From positions 1-38,132 of the forward strand of contig JAQZBD010000007.1 of the NCBI GenBank assembly GCA_029239235.1: a DNA stretch of 38,132 bases, in the 5' to 3' direction. Of this stretch, positions 19,537-27,590 are shown piece after piece. A program made the position numbers and the translations under genes. Below the pieces are notes generated by a model. That model saw only the letters and a program-made list of their open reading frames with translations, searched no databases and was not told the DNA's origin. The DNA comes from Herbinix sp. (GTDB lineage: Bacteria; Bacillota; Clostridia; Lachnospirales; Lachnospiraceae). Every line of letters begins with the position of its first letter. Position 1 is the first letter of the stretch.

Positions 19537-20361
19537 ATGGGCTTTTTTAAAGAGTTCAAAGATGATTTATCACAGGCTGTAAATGAACTATTGCCAGATG
19601 AGGAGAAGGAGTCCGAGAAACAGGAGGACACACTTAGCTCCGAAGCGGAGCAGGATGAATTGTCCGATGATGAGAGATTAGAGAGATGGCTTGAGGGATA
19701 TGCTGCAGAAGAAAGCAGTAGTACAGCTGACCAAATAGATGATGGGCAAACAGACGAAATGATACAAGAAGAGATAATGGAAGAAGAAATAAAGGAGGAT
19801 GAGGATTTGGAAGAAAACGTTGATTTAGAACTATTAGAGGCAATGAGCCTGGAAGAGGAAGAGTCTGAAGTAGTAGAACAAACAATTCCGAAGGTTAAAA
19901 GCAGCTCTGCAGTAATTGATGATGAGGTTACAGTAATTTCAAAGGGTACAACCATTAATGGCAGCATTTCCTCCGATGGCTCCCTTGATATTATGGGTAA
20001 TATCACAGGTGATGTGGAATGCTTGGGTAAGTTATCGATCACAGGTAAGATTAAAGGTAATTCCTCTGCCTCTGAGGTATATGTTAATACAGAGCGTCTC
20101 GAAGGAAGCGTTACCAGCGAGGGTAGTATTAAAATTGGCTTAGGTACAGTGGTTATCGGTGATATCGTAGCTACCTCCGGTGTAATTGCTGGTGCGGTTA
20201 AGGGAGAAATTGATGTCAATGGACCTATTGTAGTTGATTCAACAGCGATCATTAAAGGTAATATTAAGGCTAAATCAGTTCAAATTAATAACGGTGCGGT
20301 GATTGAAGGCGCTCTCTCTTTGAGCTACTCTGCAGTTGATGTAGATAATATATTTGAATAA
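19537..20361 (+). CDS. Bactofilin-family polymer-forming protein with long acidic N-terminal extension
   Basis: C-terminal bactofilin beta-helix VISKGTTINGSISSDGSLDIMGNITGDVECLGKLSITGKIKGN...; Glu/Asp-rich N-terminal half. Confidence 0.85.
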   Translation: MGFFKEFKDDLSQAVNELLPDEEKESEKQEDTLSSEAEQDELSDDERLERWLEGYAAEESSSTADQIDDGQTDEMIQEEIMEEEIKEDEDLEENVDLELLEAMSLEEEESEVVEQTIPKVKSSSAVIDDEVTVISKGTTINGSISSDGSLDIMGNITGDVECLGKLSITGKIKGNSSASEVYVNTERLEGSVTSEGSIKIGLGTVVIGDIVATSGVIAGAVKGEIDVNGPIVVDSTAIIKGNIKAKSVQINNGAVIEGALSLSYSAVDVDNIFE

Positions 20362-20583
20362 GAAAGTATTGCGTTAGTTGCGTGGACTGTTTGAAGGACA
20401 TGTTGTTGATTTTGTATGCGACCGGAAGCGATTTTATGTATTGGCATATTGAATCAATAATGTGTCTTTCGCCTGTGTAAGAATGTCTGGGATGGAAGGC
20501 TTCGCCGACTAAATTCGGATAGGCTGTATGCTGGAATTTTGCTTATGACAGAGAAATCAGCAAACGTAACTATCTTGTTCGTA

Positions 20584-20606
20584 AAACCTGATAAAATATC
20601 AGGTTT
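20584..20606 (+). other. Hairpin in the pyrH upstream region
   Basis: aaacctgat-aaaat-atcaggttt, 9-bp perfect stem without T-tract. Confidence 0.5.
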
Positions 20607-20695
20607 GGGCTAGTAAAAATGGTTATTTTGTGGTAAATTATTTAAGAATATTGGATTATGGCCAATAAGATTCCACATGGAGGCAATATATAAGG

Positions 20696-21400
20696 ATGAA
20701 AGCATTTGAAAGAGTATTACTCAAATTAAGCGGTGAAGCTTTGGCAGGTCAGAAAAAGACCGCCTTCTGCGAAGAAACCTGTATCGGTGTCGCGAATCAG
20801 GTGAAGAAATTAGTTGAAGACGGGATTCAGGTAAGTATCGTAATTGGCGGAGGTAACTTCTGGAGGGGAAGAACCAGTGAGACCATTGATCGAACGAAGG
20901 CAGATCAGATTGGTATGCTTGCAACCGTAATGAACTGTATCTACGTATCTGAGATTTTTAGACATGTTGGTATTCCTACTGAAGTATACACCCCATTTGC
21001 TTGCGGAAGTATGACAAAGCTTTTTTCAAAGGATGATGTTATAACATGTATGAAGCAGGGTGGTGTTGCGTTTTTAGCCGGTGGAACCGGACATCCATAT
21101 TTTTCAACGGATACGGCAACGGTTCTTCGTGCTGTTGAGCTGGATTGTGACATCATTTTAAATGCTAAGGCGATTGATGGTGTATACGATAGCGATCCTA
21201 AGGTTAATCCAGAGGCAAAGAAGTATGATCAGATTTCTGCAAAGGATGTTCTGGATCAAAGACTGGGAGTAATCGATCTTACAGCTACCGTATTATGTAT
21301 GGAAAATAAAATGCCGGTGCTTTTATTCGGTTTAAACGAAGAAAATAGCATTGTGAATGCAGCATTGGGTAAATCAAATGGAACTACAATGACTGTATAA
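20696..21400 (+). CDS. pyrH: UMP kinase
   Basis: RVLLKLSGEALAG, IVIGGGNFWRG, FLAGGTGHPYFSTDTATVLRAVEL. Confidence 0.97.
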   Translation: MKAFERVLLKLSGEALAGQKKTAFCEETCIGVANQVKKLVEDGIQVSIVIGGGNFWRGRTSETIDRTKADQIGMLATVMNCIYVSEIFRHVGIPTEVYTPFACGSMTKLFSKDDVITCMKQGGVAFLAGGTGHPYFSTDTATVLRAVELDCDIILNAKAIDGVYDSDPKVNPEAKKYDQISAKDVLDQRLGVIDLTATVLCMENKMPVLLFGLNEENSIVNAALGKSNGTTMTV

Positions 21401-21433
21401 ATTAAGTCAAATATTGAAAGGCAGGGGTAAAAC

Positions 21434-21988
21434 ATGGATGCAAAATTAGAGCAATTCAGTACCAAAATGGAAAAGACAATAGCAAATTTGAAAGAAGAGT
21501 ATGCATCAATTCGTGCAGGCAGAGCTAATCCGCATCTTTTAGATAAACTTAAGGTGGATTATTACGGTCAGCCATCTTCATTTCAGTCAGTAGCTAATGT
21601 TTCCGTACCGGAACCAAGAGTAATTCAGATTCAGCCTTGGGAGAGCAAATTAATCAAGGATATCGAGAAGGCAATCATCAATTCTGATTTAGGCTTAAAT
21701 CCTAGCAATGATGGTAAGGTGATTCGTCTCGTATTCCCTGAGTTAACCGAGGACAGAAGAAAAGAATTAGTTAAGGATATTAAGAAAAAGGCTGAGAATG
21801 CGAAGGTTGCTATCAGAAATATCAGACGTGATGCGAACGAAATATTCAAGAAGCAGAACAAAGCAAGTGAGATATCTGAGGATGAGTTTAAGCATTTAGA
21901 GGACGACGTACAGAAAATCACCGACCGTCATATCAACGAAATTGATAAGATCATGGAAGACAAATCAAAAGAGATTCTTACCGTATAA
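21434..21988 (+). CDS. frr: Ribosome recycling factor
   Basis: IRAGRANPHLLDKLKVDYYGQPSSFQSVANVSVPEPRVIQIQPWE. Confidence 0.98.
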   Translation: MDAKLEQFSTKMEKTIANLKEEYASIRAGRANPHLLDKLKVDYYGQPSSFQSVANVSVPEPRVIQIQPWESKLIKDIEKAIINSDLGLNPSNDGKVIRLVFPELTEDRRKELVKDIKKKAENAKVAIRNIRRDANEIFKKQNKASEISEDEFKHLEDDVQKITDRHINEIDKIMEDKSKEILTV

Positions 21989-22085
21989 GAAAAATTTGGG
22001 GTGGATTAAAAGGACTATTCAGAGAATTTGTATGAAGCAAATTGAATACACTTTTGAGACACCCTTTACCGATTTTTATGAACAT

Positions 22086-22151
22086 GGAGCACTTTGGTAC
22101 TACTCTTGCAGCTGTTTGATTCTGCAATCCAAGAGTTTACAAGAGTGCTCC
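22086..22151 (+). other. Nested stem structure in the frr-uppS intergenic region (candidate structured leader)
   Basis: Outer ggagcact (22086-22093)/agtgctcc (22144-22151); inner actcttg (22102-22108)/caagagt (22130-22136). Confidence 0.5.
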
Positions 22152-22173
22152 GTAAAAAGAATGGAGAAGTTTC

Positions 22174-22893
22174 ATGAAGGAAAGTGAATTGAATGTTCCA
22201 AGGCATGTGGCCATTATCTTGGACGGAAACGGGAGATGGGCAAAGAAGAAAATGATGCCTCGTAATTACGGCCACGCCCAGGGAAGTAAAAATGTCGAGA
22301 GAATATGTGAGCTGGCTTATAAAATGGGAATTGAATATCTGACGGTATATGCCTTCTCAACGGAAAATTGGAGACGCCCGCAGGACGAGGTGGAAGCCTT
22401 AATGAAGCTGCTACAGAATTATTTGTCAACAAGTATAAAGACAAGTATGAAAAATAATATGTGTATTCGCGTTATTGGTGATACCGAAAAGCTATCAGAG
22501 GAAATTAAAAAAAGTATCAGAGATCTTGAGGAAGCTTCAAAGAATAACACTGGCTTGAAGTTCCAGGTTGCCATTAATTACGGAAGCAGGGATGAAATCC
22601 TTCGTGCTATCAAAGCCTTGGCCTTTGATGTAAAAGAGAATAAAACAGCAATTGATCATATAGATGAAGAAACTCTCGAACAGTATTTAGACACCAGGGG
22701 TATTCCGGATCCGGATTTATTAATAAGAACAAGTGGGGAACAGAGATTATCCAATTTTATGCTATGGCAAGCCGCCTATACGGAATTCTATTTTACAGAT
22801 GTATTATGGCCTGATTTTAACGAAAAAGAATTGCAAAAAGCAGTAGAGTATTATAGTGGTAGAACTAGAAAATTTGGGGCTGTTTTATCGTAG
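22174..22893 (+). CDS. uppS: Isoprenyl transferase / undecaprenyl diphosphate synthase
   Basis: HVAIILDGNGRWAKKK, TVYAFSTENWRRP, PDLLIRTSGEQRLSNFMLWQAAYTEFYFTDVLWPDF. Confidence 0.97.
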   Translation: MKESELNVPRHVAIILDGNGRWAKKKMMPRNYGHAQGSKNVERICELAYKMGIEYLTVYAFSTENWRRPQDEVEALMKLLQNYLSTSIKTSMKNNMCIRVIGDTEKLSEEIKKSIRDLEEASKNNTGLKFQVAINYGSRDEILRAIKALAFDVKENKTAIDHIDEETLEQYLDTRGIPDPDLLIRTSGEQRLSNFMLWQAAYTEFYFTDVLWPDFNEKELQKAVEYYSGRTRKFGAVLS

Positions 22894-22915
22894 GCTCGTT
22901 TGGTGGAGGTAGGCT

Positions 22916-23716
22916 ATGTTTCGAACACGATTACTTAGCGGTGTTATTTTATTTGTTATTACTTTATTTGTTGTAATCTTTGGGGGCAATTTATTGTTTG
23001 CAGCCTTATTTGCCATTTCTCTCATCGGACTGATGGAATTATATCGTGTTGTGAAGATCAACAAGTCAATCCTGGGTATGGTAGGTTATATAGCAGGTAT
23101 TACATATTACCTGTTGCTTTATTTTCAGCTGCTGGAGTACCAATTAATGCTTGTGATTCTATTTCTTATGCTATTGATGGTGGTTTTTGTATTCAGCTTC
23201 CCGAAATATAGTACGGAACAGATCGCAGTAGGTTTCCTGGGGTTATTTTATGTACCCTTTATGCTGTCCTATATCTATCAGGTGCGAATGTTTGAGAATG
23301 GTGCATGGATTGTTTGGCTCATCTTTATTGGAGCCTGGGGCTCTGATACTTGTGCATATCTAGTTGGAGTTAAGTTTGGTAAGCATAAATTTGCTCCGAA
23401 GCTAAGTCCAAAGAAATCCATTGAAGGCTGTATCGGTGGAATAGTGGGTGCAGCACTGATTGGTGCTATTTATGCTACTGTAATTCAGAAGCAAATTGTT
23501 GTGTTCGATCATCCACAAATCGCATTTGCTATTATTGGTGGAGCTTCAAGTATATTGTCTCAAATTGGAGATCTTGCAGCCTCAGCGATTAAAAGAAATC
23601 ATGATATTAAGGATTATGGAACACTCATACCGGGACATGGTGGGGTTTTAGATCGTTTTGATAGTATTATATTTACTGCACCGATTGTGTATTTTTTGGG
23701 GATGTTGTTGAGTTGA
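22916..23716 (+). CDS. cdsA: Phosphatidate cytidylyltransferase
   Basis: Polytopic membrane protein with C-terminal signature SQIGDLAASAIKRNHDIKDYGTLIPGHGGVLDRFDS. Confidence 0.95.
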   Translation: MFRTRLLSGVILFVITLFVVIFGGNLLFAALFAISLIGLMELYRVVKINKSILGMVGYIAGITYYLLLYFQLLEYQLMLVILFLMLLMVVFVFSFPKYSTEQIAVGFLGLFYVPFMLSYIYQVRMFENGAWIVWLIFIGAWGSDTCAYLVGVKFGKHKFAPKLSPKKSIEGCIGGIVGAALIGAIYATVIQKQIVVFDHPQIAFAIIGGASSILSQIGDLAASAIKRNHDIKDYGTLIPGHGGVLDRFDSIIFTAPIVYFLGMLLS

Positions 23717-23783
23717 GTTGACAAGGGGACGGGGTTATTGTCACCTGTCACTTGGTGACAATAACCCCGTCCCCTTGTCAACT
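23716..23783. repeat. REPIN-like perfect inverted repeat, long type
   Basis: 30-bp arms agttgacaaggggacggggttattgtcacc / ggtgacaataaccccgtccccttgtcaact with 8-nt loop; starts on the last base of the cdsA stop codon. Confidence 0.95.
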
Positions 23784-23826
23784 GTTATGTAAGGATTGAT
23801 TAATTTGATGAATTGGAGGTTTATGA

Positions 23827-24981
23827 ATGAAGAAGATCGCAGTTCTTGGGTCGACGGGATCTATCGGAACCCAGACACTGGATATTGTAAGAGAGCATAG
23901 TGATTTGCTGCAAATTACTTCTTTGGCGGCAGGTAGCAATATTGAGTTATTGGAGAAACAGATTCGTGAGTTTATGCCTTTGATTGTATGTGTGTTTCAG
24001 GAGGATAAGGCTAAATTACTGAAGAATAATATAAAGGATCTGGATGTGAAGGTTGTCGCAGGTATGGAAGGCCTAATTGAGTGTGCTGTGCAACCTGCTT
24101 CTGACATTGTACTTACGGCTATGGTTGGTATGATTGGAATACAACCTACGATTGAGGCCATTAAGGCAGGGAAGGATATTGCACTTGCGAATAAAGAAAC
24201 TTTGGTTACGGCGGGTCATATCATCATGCCTTTAGTAAAAGAAAAAAATGTGGCATTACTTCCTGTTGATAGTGAGCATTCTGCTATATTCCAGTCATTA
24301 AATGGAGAGAATAAAAGGCAGGCAAGTAAAATCATATTAACAGCTTCCGGCGGACCTTTCCGCGGTAAGAAGTTATCTGAGCTTGAAAATAAAAGACCTC
24401 AGGACGCACTTAAGCATCCGAATTGGGCTATGGGTCAGAAGATTACAATTGATTCTGCAACTATGGTTAACAAAGGTTTAGAGGTTATGGAGGCAGCCTG
24501 GCTTTTTGATGTCAGAATGGATCAGATTCAGGTTGTGGTGCATCCTCAAAGCATAATCCATTCCATGGTGGAATATGTGGATGGCGGTATTATAGCCCAA
24601 ATGGGTGTTCCTGATATGAGGTTACCAATTCAGTATGCGTTATTTTACCCAAACCGATTGCCGTTAATAGGTGATCGTTTGGATTTTTATCAAATGAAAC
24701 AACTTACGTTTGAAGAACCGGATCTGGAAACCTTTTATGGCTTACAGCTTGGTTTTGAGGCGGGTAAAATAGGCGGAAGTATGCCAACGGTATATAATGC
24801 AGCGAATGAATGGGCAGTTGCGGCATTTTTACGGGAGGAGATTGAATTTCTTGCAATTCCTAGATTAATTAAAGAAGCGATGGATCATCATAAAGTTATT
24901 GCAAATCCTTCACTGGTTGAAATTCTGAATGTTGAGCAGCAAACATATGATTTTGTAAAGGGATTGGTGCAAGGGGCGTGA
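23827..24981 (+). CDS. dxr: 1-deoxy-D-xylulose 5-phosphate reductoisomerase
   Basis: KKIAVLGSTGSIGTQTLDIV, ANKETLVTAG, PVDSEHSAIFQ, LTASGGPFRG, HPQSIIHSMVEYVDG. Confidence 0.97.
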   Translation: MKKIAVLGSTGSIGTQTLDIVREHSDLLQITSLAAGSNIELLEKQIREFMPLIVCVFQEDKAKLLKNNIKDLDVKVVAGMEGLIECAVQPASDIVLTAMVGMIGIQPTIEAIKAGKDIALANKETLVTAGHIIMPLVKEKNVALLPVDSEHSAIFQSLNGENKRQASKIILTASGGPFRGKKLSELENKRPQDALKHPNWAMGQKITIDSATMVNKGLEVMEAAWLFDVRMDQIQVVVHPQSIIHSMVEYVDGGIIAQMGVPDMRLPIQYALFYPNRLPLIGDRLDFYQMKQLTFEEPDLETFYGLQLGFEAGKIGGSMPTVYNAANEWAVAAFLREEIEFLAIPRLIKEAMDHHKVIANPSLVEILNVEQQTYDFVKGLVQGA

Positions 24982-24996
24982 CACGTCCCTTGTCAC
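24967..24996. repeat. Short-type REP-like inverted repeat overlapping the dxr stop
   Basis: gtgcaaggggcgtg-a-cacgtcccttgtcac, imperfect version of the element at 27527-27557; the central bases form the dxr TGA. Confidence 0.85.
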
Positions 24997-25024
24997 TGTA
25001 TAAAAAGAAAGGACATTTTATAGA

Positions 25025-26323
25025 ATGAATATAATTGTGGCTTTATTGATACTGGGTGTGATTGTCCTTATTCACGAACTAGGACATTTTTTACTTGCGA
25101 AGGCGAATGGTGTAACGGTAACAGAATTTTCTATTGGAATGGGGCCAAGACTGGCAAGTATTGAACGGAAAGGAACCAGATATTCGTTGAAGTTACTTCC
25201 GATTGGCGGTTCCTGTATGATGCTCGGAGAAGATGAGTCAATTGATGATGCTGGAGCATTTAATAAAAAAGGTGTATGGGCTAGATTTGCTGTCATTTTT
25301 GCCGGAGCATTTTTTAACTTTATCTTAGCCTATGTTCTTTCCCTTATTTTTGTTGGAAACGTTGGTATTGATAGACCTATTGTAACCGGGACAGTGGTTA
25401 ACAGTGCAGCAGAAGGTGTATTGCAGGAGGGTGACGAGATCACAGCAATCAATGGATCACCAATCCACTTCTCGCGGGAAATTAATTATTATTTATACTT
25501 TAATCCGTTATCCGAAAAGCCTATTGAGGTTACTTATATCCGGGATGGAGCTAAGAAGACATCATCAGTCACACCAAAATGGACAGAATCCTACATGCTG
25601 GGCTGTTCTTATGCAAGATCAGCTACGGCGGCAAAAATGGAATCCATAACAGAAGGCTATCCTCTTGCAGAAGCAGGATTACAAGTGGATGATGTTATTG
25701 TTAATATTAACGGAACAGACATTGCTTCAGGAGAAGCCTTTGCAGCGTACATTGATGCAAATCCTTTAACTGAGGAAAAAATAACGATTTCCTATGTGCG
25801 TGATGGTGATACTGCAAATCCGATCACTGTCATGGTATCTCCCAAACTTGTTGCCAGCAATTATAGCGTTGGAATGAAATACAATCCCTCCTTTGAGAAG
25901 GCCTCTGCATTAGATGTAATAGAGTATAGCTTTTATGAAGTTAAGCTTAATATAGTCAATACCTTGAAGAGTGTGCTGTATCTCATTTCCGGAAAAGCTC
26001 ATCTTAATGAAATTGCAGGTCCTGTCGGTATTGTAAATTATGTGGATGATATTGTATCGGAGACAAAGGATTATGGTATTGGTATTACAGTGCTTTCTCT
26101 GATTGAATTCAGTATTATGATTAGTGCGAACCTTGGTGTGATGAACCTATTACCGTTCCCTGCTCTTGATGGAGGCAGATTGGTATTCATCTTGATTGAA
26201 GCAATCTTCCGTAAGCCGGTTCCTAAGGAGAAGGAAGCTATGGTGCACATGATTGGTATGGCACTTCTTATGGCATTGATGGTATTTGTGCTATTTAATG
26301 ATATTCGGAATATCTTTGGGTAG
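25025..26323 (+). CDS. rseP: RIP metalloprotease RseP/RasP (site-2 protease)
   Basis: HELGHF zinc motif near N-terminus, PDZ region, C-terminal NLLPFPALDGGRL. Confidence 0.95.
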   Translation: MNIIVALLILGVIVLIHELGHFLLAKANGVTVTEFSIGMGPRLASIERKGTRYSLKLLPIGGSCMMLGEDESIDDAGAFNKKGVWARFAVIFAGAFFNFILAYVLSLIFVGNVGIDRPIVTGTVVNSAAEGVLQEGDEITAINGSPIHFSREINYYLYFNPLSEKPIEVTYIRDGAKKTSSVTPKWTESYMLGCSYARSATAAKMESITEGYPLAEAGLQVDDVIVNINGTDIASGEAFAAYIDANPLTEEKITISYVRDGDTANPITVMVSPKLVASNYSVGMKYNPSFEKASALDVIEYSFYEVKLNIVNTLKSVLYLISGKAHLNEIAGPVGIVNYVDDIVSETKDYGIGITVLSLIEFSIMISANLGVMNLLPFPALDGGRLVFILIEAIFRKPVPKEKEAMVHMIGMALLMALMVFVLFNDIRNIFG

Positions 26324-26349
26324 AGTAATTGAGGCTGGGTGACAAGGGT

Positions 26350-26420
26350 GGTGACAAGGGGACGGGGTTATTGTCACCGAATGACAAAAGGAGTGACAAT
26401 AACCCCGTCCCCTTGTCACC
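26350..26420. repeat. REPIN-like inverted repeat, long type
   Basis: 28-bp arms ggtgacaaggggacggggttattgtcac / gtgacaataaccccgtccccttgtcacc, 15-nt loop; partial extra copy (ggtgacaagggt) just upstream. Confidence 0.95.
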
Positions 26421-26458
26421 TGTCCCCTGATAGTTAGTGTACGAAAGGATGTGATTTC

Positions 26459-27514
26459 ATGTTTCGTGAGAATACAAAGGTGATTCAGATTGGTGATAGG
26501 GTGATTGGTGGTGGCAATCCGGTTCTAATTCAGTCTATGACTAATACAAGGACAGAAGATGTGAAGGGGACTATTGAGCAGATCCATCGATTAACCAATG
26601 CCGGTTGTGAGATTGTACGGTGTACAGTTCCCAGCCAGGAGGCAGCAGTTGCTATGGCTGAGATTAAGAAGAATATAAGCATTCCTTTGGTGGCAGATAT
26701 CCATTTTGATTATCGACTTGCAATTGCAGCTATGGAACATGGTGCGGATAAGATTCGAATTAATCCGGGTAATATCGGTAATGATGAAAAGTTAAGAGCA
26801 GTGGTTTCGGTTGCAAAGGAACGTAGTATTCCTATACGTGTGGGTGTTAACAGTGGTTCCTTGGAAAAGGATATAATTGCGAAATACGGAAGAGTTACAG
26901 CAGAAGGCTTAGTGGAAAGTGCGCTGGAAAAGGTGAAGCGGATTGAGGATATGGATTATGATCAGATGGTTATTAGTATTAAATCCTCTGATGTTATGAT
27001 GTGTATCAAAGCACATGAGCTGATTGCTTCAAAGACCAATTATCCTTTACATGTGGGAATTACGGAAGCGGGAACCGTAAATGCCGGAAATATTAAGTCT
27101 GCTTTAGGTCTGGGAGTCATCCTGTATCAGGGAATTGGTGATACCATCCGAGTTTCCCTAACAGGAGATCCTGTGGAAGAAATCCGTTCTGCTAAGATTA
27201 TTTTAAAGACCCTTGGCCTTCGCACGGGCGGTGTTGAGGTTGTATCCTGTCCAACCTGTGGCAGAACACAAATCGATTTAATCAAGCTTGCTACAGATGT
27301 AGAAGACATGGTTTCTGATCTGGATATCGATATCAAGGTGGCAGTTATGGGATGTGCGGTGAATGGCCCCGGAGAAGCTAGAGAAGCGGATATTGGAATT
27401 GCCGGAGGAAGAGGTGAAGGACTCCTGATTAAAAAAGGCGAAATCATCCGAAAGGTTCCAGAAGATCAATTATTGGAAGTATTAAGAGAAGAACTTTTAA
27501 ATTGGAAATTTTAA
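26459..27514 (+). CDS. ispG: 4-hydroxy-3-methylbut-2-en-1-yl diphosphate synthase
   Basis: IQSMTNTRTEDVKGTIEQI, VADIHFDYRLAI, CPTCGRTQIDL, VMGCAVNGPGEAREADIGIAGG. Confidence 0.97.
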   Translation: MFRENTKVIQIGDRVIGGGNPVLIQSMTNTRTEDVKGTIEQIHRLTNAGCEIVRCTVPSQEAAVAMAEIKKNISIPLVADIHFDYRLAIAAMEHGADKIRINPGNIGNDEKLRAVVSVAKERSIPIRVGVNSGSLEKDIIAKYGRVTAEGLVESALEKVKRIEDMDYDQMVISIKSSDVMMCIKAHELIASKTNYPLHVGITEAGTVNAGNIKSALGLGVILYQGIGDTIRVSLTGDPVEEIRSAKIILKTLGLRTGGVEVVSCPTCGRTQIDLIKLATDVEDMVSDLDIDIKVAVMGCAVNGPGEAREADIGIAGGRGEGLLIKKGEIIRKVPEDQLLEVLREELLNWKF

Positions 27515-27526
27515 TTTAAGTTCATA

Positions 27527-27557
27527 GTGACAAGGGACGTGACACGTCCCTTGTCAC
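27527..27557. repeat. Short-type REP-like inverted repeat
   Basis: Perfect 15-bp arms gtgacaagggacgtg-a-cacgtcccttgtcac. Confidence 0.95.
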
Positions 27558-27590
27558 GAGTGGAGCAGCCCTTCGAAAGGAGCATGGGTT

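Noticed and set aside
19257-20252. 331-aa minus-strand ORF
   Set aside because: Ser/Ile-rich antisense frame lying over the deacetylase 3' end and bactofilin; no recognisable domain; both sense proteins are convincing.
21942-22187. 81-aa ORF overlapping frr and uppS ends
   Set aside because: Different frame from both real genes and crosses the structured spacer; no motif.
23716-23783. Intrinsic terminator after cdsA
   Set aside because: No T-tract; sequence matches the repeat family found at three other junctions.
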